Of a DNA stretch of 64,000 nucleotides, positions 1 to 22,806 are shown one piece after another. Every line of letters starts with the position of its first letter. The first letter of the stretch is position 1. The position numbers and the translations under genes were made by a program. The stretch covers positions 1-64,000 of the forward strand of contig NW_025813907.1 in assembly GCF_021917145.1 (NCBI RefSeq). Reading direction: 5' to 3'. The stretch comes from Hypomesus transpacificus (taxonomy: Eukaryota; Chordata; Actinopteri; Osmeriformes; Osmeridae). Below the pieces are notes generated by a model. It was not told the DNA's origin. It saw only the letters and a list, made by a program, of their open reading frames with translations, and did no database searches.

Positions 1-41
1 AACAACAGCAGGATTGTCATGGTGAATGAGCCATTCACGCA

Positions 42-256
42 TCCCTCTATCCATGCATCCCTCTATCCATGCATCCCTCTATCCATGAATCCCTTTATCC
101 ATGAATCCCTCTATCCATGAATCCCTTTATCCATGAATCCCTCTATCCATGAATCCCTTTATCCATGAATCCCTCTATCCATGAATCCCTCTATCCATCC
201 ATCCCTCTATCCATGAATCCCTTTATCCATGAATCCCTTTATCCATCCATCCGTCC
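42..256. repeat. 16-bp minisatellite in adamts12 intron 14
   Basis: About 13 copies of a 16-bp unit (ATCCCTCTATCCATGA). Copies tend to alternate CTC and TTT at the variable position, giving a partial 32-bp higher-order period. Open reading frames through this block are artefacts of a repeat lacking stops. Confidence 0.9.
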
Positions 257-297
257 GTCCCTCTGTCCCTCTGTCCCTGTGTGGAGGCGTGTCTCAC

Positions 298-11606
<11,309 letters not shown>

Positions 11607-12161
11607 ATTTCACCTAACCAAAATCAAGAGATTGACAAAGATTCACAGGCATTGAAGTTCCGATTGCGCTAGAGGCGACCGCTTCGCTCCAACAGCCGCC
11701 GCTGTCATGCTCGCACCGAGGGTCAACTGTCGAGGAAAAACTTGCAGGGAAGAATGAGACTGAAAACTACAGAACATGGTAAAAGTGGGAGAAAGGGTGA
11801 ACGCTCCAAGTTTTGCGAGGGAGGGGAGGGAGGAGTGTGCGGTACTAGTGTCTAGTTTCTTTCCAGGCGCGAGAGGAGAGCTGGCGCTGTGATCTGCAGC
11901 TGCAGTGTGTGAACTCGGCGCTCGAGCCTTCTAGTGCAATCAAGAGGCTTTCTTTCAGGAGATCTATGAAGCTTAGTCACTCCACTTGACCCCCTGTAAG
12001 GACTGACAAAAAAGGTTTCGCTAAATGCCCCCTCCCCCATTCAGCATTTAGCACCCTTAGCATGGTAAAAAATAATGTATATAAATGTACCATCACCCAA
12101 ACGACTGCATGACCCATCTGGCCACCCCATTAAACATTCCCCTGCTTCTCTACTGTGCTGT

Positions 12162-12183
12162 GGGGGGGGGGGGGGGGGGGGGG
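12162..12183. repeat. Poly(G) run, 22 nt
   Basis: Uninterrupted G22 on the plus strand. Runs of this kind recur in the window at 21051, 38966, 42113 and 50257. Confidence 0.95.
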
Positions 12184-13178
12184 TCAAATCTGGATAGTCC
12201 ACAGCCCTATCGGGTTGCATTCAAAGAAATTGGAAGCTTTCAGACAGAGCCCACACCCTCCAGTGCGGTGTAACATAAAGCTGTACACACAATTCTCTCA
12301 GTAAGATCTCTCAGGCTTTGTCCTGGTCTCACCAGGACTCCCCTCCTCCATACAGGAAGTGGGTCATATAGAAGCCCTGGACTGTAACCCTGGATCCGAC
12401 CAATCAGAGGACATGACCAGGATATGCAGACATTTTTGTAAACGTGAGGTGCCTTGTTTAAGATCTGGAGTCTAGAGGTCTTTGTGTGCGTGTGTCCACA
12501 GAATGACTAGGGTGTTCCCTGCCCACAAGGACCACTAAGCCTGCTTACAAATGCAGTGATAAACACTCTTTATGGAAACTTGAACCTGATGGTATTTATA
12601 GCCAGAGTCGAGCTATTTTAGTTTCACCCCTCTGACAATCTGCCACCACATCCAAACACCATACTCATCAGTCTTGCCAGGTCGACAGAGATGTCAGTCT
12701 TGATACGGGCTTTAAAAAGGGCAGTTAAACGTGGGTTTGCAATGTAATATGTTTCCACTAAATGTGGCTCGGAGTAATTTGTTTGATGGAATTCGGGGGT
12801 ACTTTGAGTTCAAGCAAACACTGTCGGAATTGTTTTTACACTGTGCCACCCGTGCTCTGTTTTAATGAGAACGCTTATTGTTCTGCTGTCTGTCTACATG
12901 ATCGTCAGCAGAGGTGACTCCTCGCTAAGGTACCAGACCCACGGCTTCACTTAGAGCGGCCTTATGGCTTTACTTTCCCTTGAACGTGACCATAACCGAC
13001 CGACCGGATTTCCCGGATACCGTGAGGTCCAACAGACGACAACGTATCATGTGTTGAATGGGGCAAGAAAATCCTCAACGTGGATAAAGAACAGTAGTCT
13101 ACACTAGACGAGTAAATGGTAAGAAAATATGTTACTGGCTTACACACACAGAACTTATATCTTTACGATGAGAAACAT

Positions 13179-13184
13179 TTTATT
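13179..13184 (-). promoter_or_regulatory. Candidate poly(A) signal for arid5a (AATAAA)
   Basis: TTTATT on the plus strand is AATAAA on the minus strand. It lies 225 bp beyond the left end of the transposon that separates it from the arid5a stop codon. Without the insertion the 3' UTR to this signal would be about 260 bp. Use of this site is inferred. Confidence 0.35.
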
Positions 13185-13964
13185 AACACATTTGGTACGT
13201 TGAATCATAAAAAAATAAAAATAAACTTTTGCAAAATGCAATCAATGCAAGAAGTCGTTTGTTTTTGTAATTCTGTCAGACACCACAAAGGGGTGTTACG
13301 TTCTCACCAAAAGATTCCCAGTAAACTTCTCTTGTTACAGTACACGATAGACCACACATACACTGAGAGTCTACCGAGAGCAGAGGCCCAATCCAGTTTG
13401 TTGTGTTACAGTTTTTCTCAATTGGTTTGGCTCATTTCACGAAACAGAAATGACATTCTCAAAACAACACGTGCAAACCTCCAAACCGCTTGGCACTTGT
13501 TCACAACAGATTGGAATTGTTCATTCCTTTAATCAAATTGCAATTGTATTAGCACATCCTTGTAAATGACAAGTGCAATTGCCTACAGTTTGCACACATT
13601 TCAAATGATTTTGCACATCTTTGAAATGGTTAGGTATAATTGCCTTCAATTAGGCCAACTATCAATTGAAAATATCTTGCTGGTCTAAACTGAATGTTGT
13701 TTCTCAGTCAAGTGGTTGTTCTCTGCAAAACATATTGGCATAATTTCCTTGTGTACATCATCACCTGCACAATAGTTCACTCCACTGTCAAAAACCTTTC
13801 AGGCACATAATACCATGAAAAACATCATGGTATATACTGTAATATGGATCTCTTGGATCATCTGCTTACAGTCATTGTCAGGTGCAACTAGAACTTTACC
13901 AAACAAGGGGACACATCCGATCACCAATCACACAGTAAGTTTAGTTAGCTGACAGGAGCTATCC

Positions 13965-14513
13965 AGGAGTATAAATCCTTCCATCAAATATTTAGAGCCT
14001 GTCCCAGGCCAACTCGGGGGAAACATCACTGTTTGTGCTGCCATTTCAGAGAATGGTGTAGTCACCCACATTCCCAGTCTTGGCCCATACAATACTCAGA
14101 CACTCCTGGTGTCCTTGGACCGCCTGCACTCCGATCTTATCCCTCTACATGAGACCACTTTCTTACATTTGTCATTGTGTGAGACAATGTAAGCTTCCAC
14201 CGTCACCCACTCATCAGGATTCACTGCCCATCAAAGAATGCTGATGGTGCTCATATCACCTGACTCCCCATTCCTTAGTCCTATCCAGGAGGTTTTTTCT
14301 GCATGGAGGTGGAGGGTTTATGAGCATCGGGTTCAAAACCAGAGCTCCCTGCTCCAGACAATGGATGCTGCTTGTAATGATGTCACGGCAGATCAGTGTA
14401 GGGGATTGTTGCGGCATGAACAACAATTCTTCCCCTGTTGCATCGTAAGGGAGAACATCAGATATGATGTCAATGAAATTTGTGGCCAGACAAACAGTGA
14501 GGACGACAACTAG
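13965..14513 (+). pseudogene. Broken Tc1/IS630-type transposase (C-terminal half)
   Basis: One reading frame contains GGNITVCAAISENGVV, LGPYNTQTLL, then SPDSPFLSPIQEVFSAWRWR and ends with a stop at 14511-14513. The order matches DDE transposases of the Tc1/IS630 group, where the proline-rich box and the E-F-SAWRW segment close the catalytic core. A TAA stop interrupts the frame at 14190-14192, about where the second catalytic aspartate (DN..FH motif) should be, and that motif is not recognisable. No N-terminal DNA-binding half is readable. It is inactive. Confidence 0.8.
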
Positions 14514-14968
14514 TGAAACTCCAGCTTTGAAATGCCATGAACTGCACCCTCTGCAACTCTGACTAGGAAGGGGTCAGATGCCTGAAAAGTACCGTGGTTA
14601 CTCATACTAGTCCCCTCAGTGTACAATAGGAATCATTTGATGCTGGGATATACAAAACAGACAATAGAGGAGGTGCATTTCATGCCGGGCTTACTGTAAT
14701 GCACCCCCTGCTAACTCTGACTAGGAAAGTGTCACTTGCCTGAAACTTACTGTGGTTACTCATACTACTAGTGTAGGTTATACATAATGTTAGTTTTGAT
14801 GTGCTTATTGTATGAAAGTATATTGTGCTGTACACATTTCCTGTAACAGTAACCATGATGTATGGCAATTACAGTAACAATTTCCATGGCAGTGTAAGTG
14901 CAATATGTGATGTGAAACCTTGTAGGCTACTCTTGAATTACTGTAATCTTTTTTCTGTTTGATACACA

Positions 14969-15271
14969 TTTACATTTTACATGTATTCATTTAGCAGACG
15001 CTTTTATCCAAAGCGACTTCCAAGAGACAGCTTTACAAAAGTGCATAGGTCAATGATCCTAAACAACGAGATAGCCCCAAAAACATTGTTGTTAGCCAAA
15101 ACATTAAGGGTTTTTCACAATGTATGCTTCATGTTTTGGCTACCCGAAATGTTTGGGGCTATCGCGTTGTTACTGTATGATACAGTAAGTGACCTATGCA
15201 CTCTTGTAAAGCTCTCTTGGAAGTCGCTTTGGATAAAAGCATCTGCTAAATGAATAAATGTAAATGTAGAT
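14969..15271. repeat. Imperfect palindrome of about 300 bp inside the transposon
   Basis: The left arm (TTTAGCAGACGCTTTTATCC, AAAGCGACTTCCAAGAG, AGCTTTACAAAAGTGCATAG, ATAGCCCCAAAAAC) is the reverse complement of the right arm (GGGGCTATCGCG, CTATGCACTCTTGTAAAGCT, CTCTTGGAAGTCGCTTTGG, ATAAAAGCATCTGCTAAATG). Arms are about 115-130 bp around a loop of about 60 bp. The outer ends resemble the 3' tail of the SINEs in this window. Confidence 0.85.
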
Positions 15272-16783
15272 TGAGACACATTGTATTCTGGAAAGAAAAC
15301 ATCTACTACAGTAACTGTAGCACAGTGCACATAAGGGATATTTCTAAGGTTCACTGCCATACTGACAAAACATCTAAACATTTTGACCTGCAGTGTTTAC
15401 ACAATGCCAAAGGGACTTTTCATTTTGGGGGCACTGACTATTTGTATGAGAAAAGGATTTAGTTTTGACTGATAAGTTGTCTGTTTTAGGAAAGAGATTA
15501 CCCTTTGCAGGTGTTCCATGGTGTTTTGCTGAACCATCTGGGTTATTTTGGCAAACGTATTTAAAGGTTTGAGTATGTTCTCTTTTTTCTCGAGAGATGA
15601 GCCAAAGCAATCGAGAAGGAACTTTTCATTTTGGGGGCACTGACTATTTATATGAGAAAATAATTTAGTTTTGAAGCATGAGTTAACTGTTTTGGGTGAG
15701 ATATGATCTTTTGAAGGTGATCTATGTAGTTGTGCTGAACCATATAGGCTATTTTGCTAAATGCACGTGGAGCTTTGAGAATGTAATTTCTGTTTCAAGA
15801 ATTGAGCCAAACCAATTGAGAAAAACTGTATCCAAACCGACTTCCAAGCTGTCTGCTTTACAAAAGTGCATAGGTCAATGGTCCTAAACAATGAGATAGC
15901 CACAAAAACATTGTGGTTAGCCAAAACATGAAGCATACATTACAGTATTGTTGCTTGCTTTTCTACAGGTGCACTCTTGCACTTTTGAGGTTCATTTTGT
16001 TTAGTTGTAACTTGTTTGGCTACATGCTCTTATGGTTCTTCTCTTTGGCACTTTCTGTATTTGGGTTTTTCACAATGTATGCTTCATGTTTTGGCTACCC
16101 GAAATGTTTGGGGCTATCGCGTTGTTACTGTATGATCAGTGACCTATGCACTCTTGTAAAGCTCTCTTGGAAGTCGCTTTGGATGAAAGCATCTGCTAAA
16201 TGAATAAATTTACACTGTAAATGCAGATTGAGACACATTGTATTCTGGAAAGAAAACATCTACTACAGTAACTGTAGCACAGTGCACATGAGGGATATTT
16301 CTAAGGTCCACTGCCATACTGACAAAACATCTAAACATTTTGACCTGCAGTGTTTACACAATGCCAAAGGGACTTTTCATTTTGGGGGCACTGACTATTT
16401 GTATGAGAGAAGGATTTAGTTTTGACTGATAAGTTGTCTGTTTTAGGAAAGAGATGACCCTTTGCAGGTGTTCCATGGTGTTTTGCTGAACCATCTGGGT
16501 TATTTTGGCAAATGTATTTAAAGGTTTGAGAATGTTCAATTTTTTCGAGCGATGAGCCAAAGCAATCGAGAAGGAACTTTTCATTTTGAGGGCACTGACT
16601 ATTTATATGAGAAAATGATTTGGTTTTGAAGCATGAGTTAACTGTTTTGGGTGAGATATGACCTTTTGAAGGTGATCTATGTAGTTGTGCTGAACCATAT
16701 AGGCTATTTTGCTAAATGCACGTGGAGCTTTGAGAATGTCATTTCTGTTTCAAGAATTGAGCCAAAGCAATCGAGAAAAACTG
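15003..16783. repeat. Tandem duplication of the transposon's right half
   Basis: Copy 1 (about 15003-15828) and copy 2 (about 15831-16783) align over most of their length; for example CTACCCGAAATGTTTGGGGC is at both 15140 and 16097. Copy 2 carries about 115 bp of extra sequence near 15940-16060. Each copy also contains two diverged subunits of about 205 bp (the CATTTTGGGGGCACTGAC motif near 15421 and 15627, 16377 and, altered, 16579), each ending in a terminal-repeat-like sequence. Confidence 0.85.
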
Positions 16784-16816
16784 TAAGACTCGACAGTGGA
16801 GTTCAGTGGGATTGGA

Positions 16817-19800
16817 TCACAGCCTGGTGTGAGAATAATGTGGATTCGCCCCGTGGAGTCTGTAACCTGTCTGGATATTCCACACAGGAGACGGATAGGG
16901 ATGGTAGTGCGCAGGGTCGTAGGGGGCGGACTGGTTGGGTCCCATCGTGACATGGCGATGATACACTGGACCGGGCTGGGCCTGGGGCAGCCTCATGTTG
17001 CCGGGCAGAAAAACAGGGTGGAAGCCTTGTGGATGTCGAAGGTCCCTAGCTGCTCTGTCATAGGCTGGTACGAGGTAGGACACGGGAATGCCGGAGGTGG
17101 GATGGAACACGGCCTGTTGGGAGGGTTGAGGTTTAGGCAGCATAGTTCTGGACCTCTCTTTCCTCTCTGCCACGTAAAGCGGAGGAGGTGCTACGTGGAT
17201 CCTCTTAGCGTAGGTCAAAGTGCCGTCGTGCTGCATCGACCTGTTCGGGTTCTGGAGATGTCTGTAAGCTGGCTGAAAAGGAATGGGCCTCAGAGGCTCC
17301 ACAGATTTGTGAGGAACTTTGGTGAAACCCGACGCACTGGCGGAAGGCACCTTAATGACAGCGTAAGCGCTCGGCGTTGGGAGCACCATGTAAGGAGCCG
17401 GGAGGCCGCTGGTCATGTTGCGGACAGGGCTCCACACAGGTGGTTTACTCTGGCTTTTGATAGGGACCGCGTCAGCCGGCAGGGAGCCCGTTAGGGGAGC
17501 GTTTCTACGTGGGCTGGAGGAGTCGGGGACGTCTTTACCGCTGAAGCCGCTCTGGGGGGTGGGAACTCCACCGGGGCTGGACGCAGGGAGGTGGCCTGCG
17601 GGGTAGGCGTGGGGTGATTCCGGGCGGAGGTGCAAGGTTTTGTCAGCGGGCTGCGCCGCGCCGTCCTCGGAGGAGACGGAGTAAGGGGAGGAGCAGCGGG
17701 AGGAGCAGGAGGAGCGGGGTAGAGGAGAGCCTTCGGAGGAGTTGCAGCTGTGGACGCTGGGTTGGAGGCCCGAAGACGGGGAGCAGTGGATGACGGAGGG
17801 CCTGTCCTTCGCCTCCTCCTCTCTGCAGCCGGGGCTCAGTCCCAGGCTGGCCTGGGCCATGCGCTTCTTCTTCTCCAGGGGGGATATGACCTCCCCAGGC
17901 GTGGAAGGCCCGTGGCTGCTCCAGGAGAACGCGGCGGGGGTCGAGACCAGCTGGGGGTGCGGCGTGTAGAGGGTGTGCGAGTGGTCGTCGCCATCTTTGT
18001 TCGGCTTTGAGCAGCCTGCGAAGGAAGGCACATATGCTCCGCTCTGACACTGGGTAGCCTCTGGTCTGCTCTGCACCTGAAACAAAAGCACCAGATACAC
18101 GGTTCATATTTTTACCCACACATAGGGAAGAGAGAAGAGGAAAAGACATTGTAACTATCCCACAACAGACTTGGGTTATTTAAGATTGTGCAACTACCTG
18201 GGAAACCGCCGGAGAATCTGTGTCCTTCTCCAGCTGGGTGCTCTTCCTCTTGCCGTCAGACTTGCACCCCTTGCCCTCCAGGCCCCTCTTATATTGTTTC
18301 CGCGGTTTGCTTTGAGGCAGGGGCTTGTCTTCCTCCCCTCTCCGCTCTCTCTCGAAGGGCAGGACAAGCCTATCAGACACAAGGACACATGACCAGGGGT
18401 CATTGCAGGCAGACGTTAGGCTCTGGCAGGTGAGAAGGTTCAGAGTTTTCTTTTTTCTCTCTCTCTCTCCCTCTCTCTGCAGGGACAGTGTCCTTACCTC
18501 TCATAGTGTCTGCGGGTGCAGGTGGCAGCGCTAGTACTTCCTGGACTGCCTCCCAGTTCGTCATACACGCTCTTCCACAGTCTCCGGGCAGTTACCTGAG
18601 GGAGTCACAAGGGCTCAGTGTTAAAAAAGAAAATAAACAAACTTTGATGGAGGGAGAAAATTGCGATTTGTTTACCAAGATGGAAAACGATTGTGTGGGC
18701 CTTGCTGAACAAATACTTTTGTCCTCGTGAACTTTTATTTCCACACAGCCTCTCTAGCTTAGAGCATTCAAGGCTTCTAGTGGAAAATTCATTCAAGTCA
18801 AAAGAACAAAACCATCGCTACATATCTATCTTCATGCCGACAGCTCAGTGTGGTCTAATGTGGTGAGATGGGTCATGTTTATATCCTGTCAACTGCTGTT
18901 CATTTTCCACCAATGAAACACCTGCATGGTCTTTCGCAACATGCACAAGCTGTTGCGTGTGAATGTGTGACTGTCTGCTCAAATAGTTTTTAAAAAAAGA
19001 TTTAAAGAAAAAAAGTCAAATAACTATTCTGCTGTACAGTTGTACTCACAGAGTCATATCCCCCAAGCTTCTCAACCGCTTTGTAGATTCTCCAAAGGTT
19101 AACTGCAAATAGAAACCATATCTATTGGGACATGCAGTTATTTTTATCATTAACAAATAATATTTTTATATTAAACTTTTGCATTATGTATACATGTAAT
19201 TCCAAACTGATCTTGAAAATTATAATTCTGTGTAGAGATATAAATGAAGAGGGATGATGACCATATGCTTTGAGCATGGACTCACTCTGCTTAAACCCCA
19301 GGTGTGGTATTCTCTCGATTGGTGTACCTCTGTCCTTCATAAAACAGTTGAGACTGGCTATAAAAGACCTCTCGTCTGTCTTCCCTGGGCTACTGCTGGA
19401 CTGGGCGTCACGGTTACTGGTGGAAACGGGGATCTCCATGACAGTCTAGAGTCAACGTCACCAGATACACATCGTCAGGAAGGATAACAGATTAAGATTG
19501 ACTGCATGTAGTGTGAACTCATTGTATTATTTGGTGTGTCATTAAAGAAAACATTGTACAAATACTGGGGGGGGGGGGGGAGCAAGCTAATAGAACAATG
19601 TCACACTGTCTGATCCTGAGTGAAAAAGATTTGAAGTGAAACACAAAATAACACTGTTTGGTTTTACCACGACTTTCAATAAGTAACCACCATACATCCT
19701 GTTTAAAGGGAAACCAACAGACATGAGGGTTTTCAGTCTAGACCTGACAATTACTCCAATGTCTATAATGGAGTCTCAAATACGAAATATGATCACGTAT

Positions 19801-21050
19801 TTAAGCAAACAACTTCCGTTAGGCTTTTAGTCTCATTTCAGCAGGCACAGAAGTGGGTCATGGAATGTCACTGAAGGTGTACAGTGGAAGGCTACATCTT
19901 AAAGATGTAATCTGTCATCAGTTATTTGTTGAAGTACTTATCTATGAACATAGTCGCTTCTGAAAAGTCTCCACACTGTTATCAAGATGCCGTGAAGAAG
20001 TTTGGCTCAAACTTTCAAAAAAACGTTTATAAATTGACATACAAGCAATTACAAAGAAGCAAAATAACATTTTTGCATAGTGCAGCTAAAATGAGAAATG
20101 AAACAGTGTATGTATGCAGATTAAAACCACCCTCTACAGATAAATGCCGTGCTCACTGAAGTGTCATGCCTACAAATGACTATGACCAAGCTGAAGCTGT
20201 TTGTCATTACGAAAGTTAGATTTTTTAGTAATGTAACCATGGGAACGATTGGAAGTAATGTCTTTATGGTAAAAGGTTTTGTAAAATATGCATATTATCA
20301 CATTTATCAAACAGTTTTTATATGCATATAACAGATCACCACAGCGGTCCGTAGGAAGTCCTGTGTCAAGTTCTGAGTAAGGGATTTGATTTTGGGTACT
20401 GGGTTCATGGAATGTCTAGTAAGAACAGTAACATTAAAAGGAAGATAAATGAAGAACTGTGCCAATATTCCAGTCTGAATCATCAAATACAAACACAATT
20501 TTGTTTCTGGCTTACGTTTCACAGGGTAACAGCCAAACATGGTTTCATATTGAATCAAGTTCCTCTTTGTGGTGGCTTGTTCCCAGAAGTGAGCCCCTCT
20601 AATGAGTAATAGTGAAGAAGCTGGGTTCTAACTAGGATAGCCCTGACTGAGTCATATATCTTTACATCTGGCCCCTAGATTTGGCCCCCGGCTACCAAAC
20701 TTTTTATTGTTCTTAGGCCACAAGTCTAGTTTTTAAAAACCACGGTGACTCTATGTACCTAAACAGACCACCTGTTCCTCTCTATAATCCTCAACAGCCT
20801 TACAGATTAGAAAAGGCCTTGCATTTAAGAGATCTTTCCTAATCAGACCTGTCTTAATGATAAATTACGCTAAAGTAATGATGCCCCCAATACCAAAAGG
20901 TATTGCAACCATTAAAAAGACAAGTGATGTGCTACAGGACTTATTTGATTAAAACTATAGAACCGTTTTCAATTCCACAAAACATTGATATCAGTCAGCC
21001 TGACTGAAATTGGTCTCACACAGGAAGCAGCAGTCGTCTCAGTTACCTCG

Positions 21051-21091
<41 letters not shown>

Positions 21092-22025
21092 TGCACCTCA
21101 CTATCTCACAGTCGTCTAGGCTGATATCAATGCAAAGGACTGTCAGTAAACAGCGACTACATTTCCACCGCATTCACATTTTTGGAAATTTGCGTAGGAG
21201 ACGTTTGTGTCAGTGAGTTGATATGACTCTCACAAGGATTGGTGGTGATGTGCTGGCCTGTTGCTATCGACCCGTATTTACCACTGAAACCATCAGGCTT
21301 TTTTCTCAGCGCTGTGTCTTGGAAATTTGATGCATCTCTGCACTGAGTTTTGTTTTGTCATCTTCAATTACCAGAAATATATCTGAGAAGAGATCCTGCA
21401 GTTTTTGGTTGAGCGTGTGTGTGTGCGTTCACCCACAAACAAGACACCACCCACTAACTTTCACAGAAAAGAATCATCCTGCTTTTACTCATTTAAGAAT
21501 CATAATAAGAAATTCAGATGATTGATATTGCGTGCTCCTGTATCAGTTCAGTTTTAATAAGTAGAAGAAAAAAAAAGGTGTCCAATTTCACGAGAATGGT
21601 CAGAAAAAAAGATAATGTACCATTTAAAAATAAATGGGCTGAGAAAATATGGCCAGTGAACGGGTGAACAGATCTACTGCTGGTCGGCTTGCCCACTTCT
21701 CCAATTCTTAAAGTGTTCTTTTCAATTCAGCCTTTTACATGAATCTTATGTTTAGCTAATTTGACGTTTAGTGAAAAAAAAAGGAACACGACTAGAGGAA
21801 TTGAAAGTATAATTCACAGGATACAAAGGGTGCAAATGCGTTCATTTCCTCGTTCACAATTGTGCCACAGTAGATGGACACCCAAGCCCTATTGTGAGTT
21901 GTGAGTTGAGAGTCCAGTCTCACCTGGTCCAGTCTCACCTGGTCCAGTGGCAGGTCTATGCTCCCATCTTCTTCTCTGACTGTGCTCTGTTGTGAACTCT
22001 CACTATGTTTCTTTTCCGGTTCCAT
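16817..22025 (-). CDS. arid5a: AT-rich interactive domain protein 5A
   Basis: Nuclear ARID-family protein; the mammalian protein binds AT-rich DNA and stem-loops in immune mRNA 3' UTRs. Coding exons on the minus strand: 22025-21939, 19445-19286, 19102-19050, 18595-18498, 18369-18198, 18076-16817. Phases agree, giving 609 aa against 594 in human ARID5A as I recall. The ARID domain lies at about 52-155, with GTPIERIPHLGFKQ, INLWRIYKAVEKLGGYDS, RLWKSVYDELGGSPGST and AATCTRRHYERL across four exons. EDKPLPQSKPRKQYK follows, typical of ARID5A rather than ARID5B, whose N-terminal extension is absent. The last exon (419 residues) is low-complexity and rich in Ser and Pro. A transposon ends 33 bp after the stop. 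The most 5' exon is the least certain. Confidence 0.88.
19446..21923. other. arid5a intron 1, no other gene seen
   Basis: AT-rich intron with a 39-nt poly(C) run and a short poly(G) at 19568-19580. Open frames are short and unsupported. Confidence 0.55.
21051..21089. repeat. Poly(C) run, 39 nt
   Basis: Longest homopolymer in the window, in arid5a intron 1. On the transcribed strand it is poly(G). Confidence 0.95.
21924..21939 (-). other. arid5a: Tandem in-frame splice donors of arid5a first coding exon
   Basis: A 15-bp direct repeat (CTGGACCAGGTGAGA) places two identical CAG|gtgaga donors 15 bp apart, ending the exon at 21939 or 21924. Both keep frame; the longer form adds VRLDQ. Confidence 0.7.
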
Positions 22026-22806
22026 CACTGCCAGAGAACAAAGGAGACAGTAAGTCACTGTGAGACATGAGAGGAATAACCTTCCACTCAATGCAATGGA
22101 AAGTCATTACTTAAAGCACAACAATGAATCATATAGTCCTGCAAAATAGCACTTTGCTTGGTGATGAAGACAAGCTTTTTAGACAGGCTTTTAAAAGAGT
22201 ACTGAACAGAATCTTGAATGTTGAAACACACACCAGGCCAGAATTGTGTTCAAAGAGAGATGGTGGTTGCAGAGAATGTGACCAATGGTATTTTGCAATT
22301 AAGAAACTTTAATTTACTGTCTATTTAAGAAATACTGGTTCATTAGAAACAGCTGGTAATGTAAAGTGTCAAGACACAATACAGCGCTGATATCAAACCG
22401 CAAACTCACAACACCACATCCTGCTAGTGAGTCTAAACCACAGCTATGTGGTACCCTATCTGATATAAGCATAAAAGCTCCTGTTACAACAATATATACG
22501 ACAACAACAAAAAGGTACGGTTACATTCTATTCTACAGCACTTTCATTACCATATAATTACCCATGTGTTCATTAATCTTTGTATGACACATAATATACA
22601 CATATTTTTTTCCAATTTACAAGTGCGTGAAACGAATAATTGTGTGGTCTTTCATGGTGCTGTCAGGAGAAGAGCTCTAGAGCATCACATGAGTAGGCCT
22701 ATTCACAATTCATTATTGGGAACTGTGAACAACCGCACTTTAACCTCAGTGTAGATGGTTTACATCCTTTTTCACTCTCATTGGCAGCACTGATATCACT
22801 TGTCTA

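Larger units (their letters stand above)
11607..13408. other. 5' region of adamts12 and spacer to the transposon
   Basis: Presumed promoter and 5' UTR of adamts12 lie just right of 11606, but no TATA box or certain start site is visible. A run of 22 G lies at 12162-12183. A minus-strand AATAAA (13179-13184) is a candidate original poly(A) signal for arid5a. No supported gene. Confidence 0.5.
13409..16783. mobile_element. Degenerate Tc1/mariner-type DNA transposon with TA target sites
   Basis: The left end reads TA-CAGTTTTTCTCAATTGG and the right end CAATCGAGAAAAACTG-TA, an inverted pair flanked by TA, the target of the IS630-Tc1-mariner superfamily. The inverted similarity extends about 60 bp inward (TTTGGCTCATTTC, GAAACAGAAATGACATTCTCAAA, CACGTG). 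It holds a broken transposase at 13965-14513, a palindrome at 14969-15271 and a duplicated right half with an internal copy of the right end at 15828, again followed by TA. It lies between adamts12 and arid5a; its right end is 33 bp past the arid5a stop. Confidence 0.82.

Noticed and set aside
16796..17494. Plus-strand open frame of 232 codons
   Set aside because: It is the shadow of the arid5a last exon, whose minus-strand frame is supported by splice phases and the ARID family.
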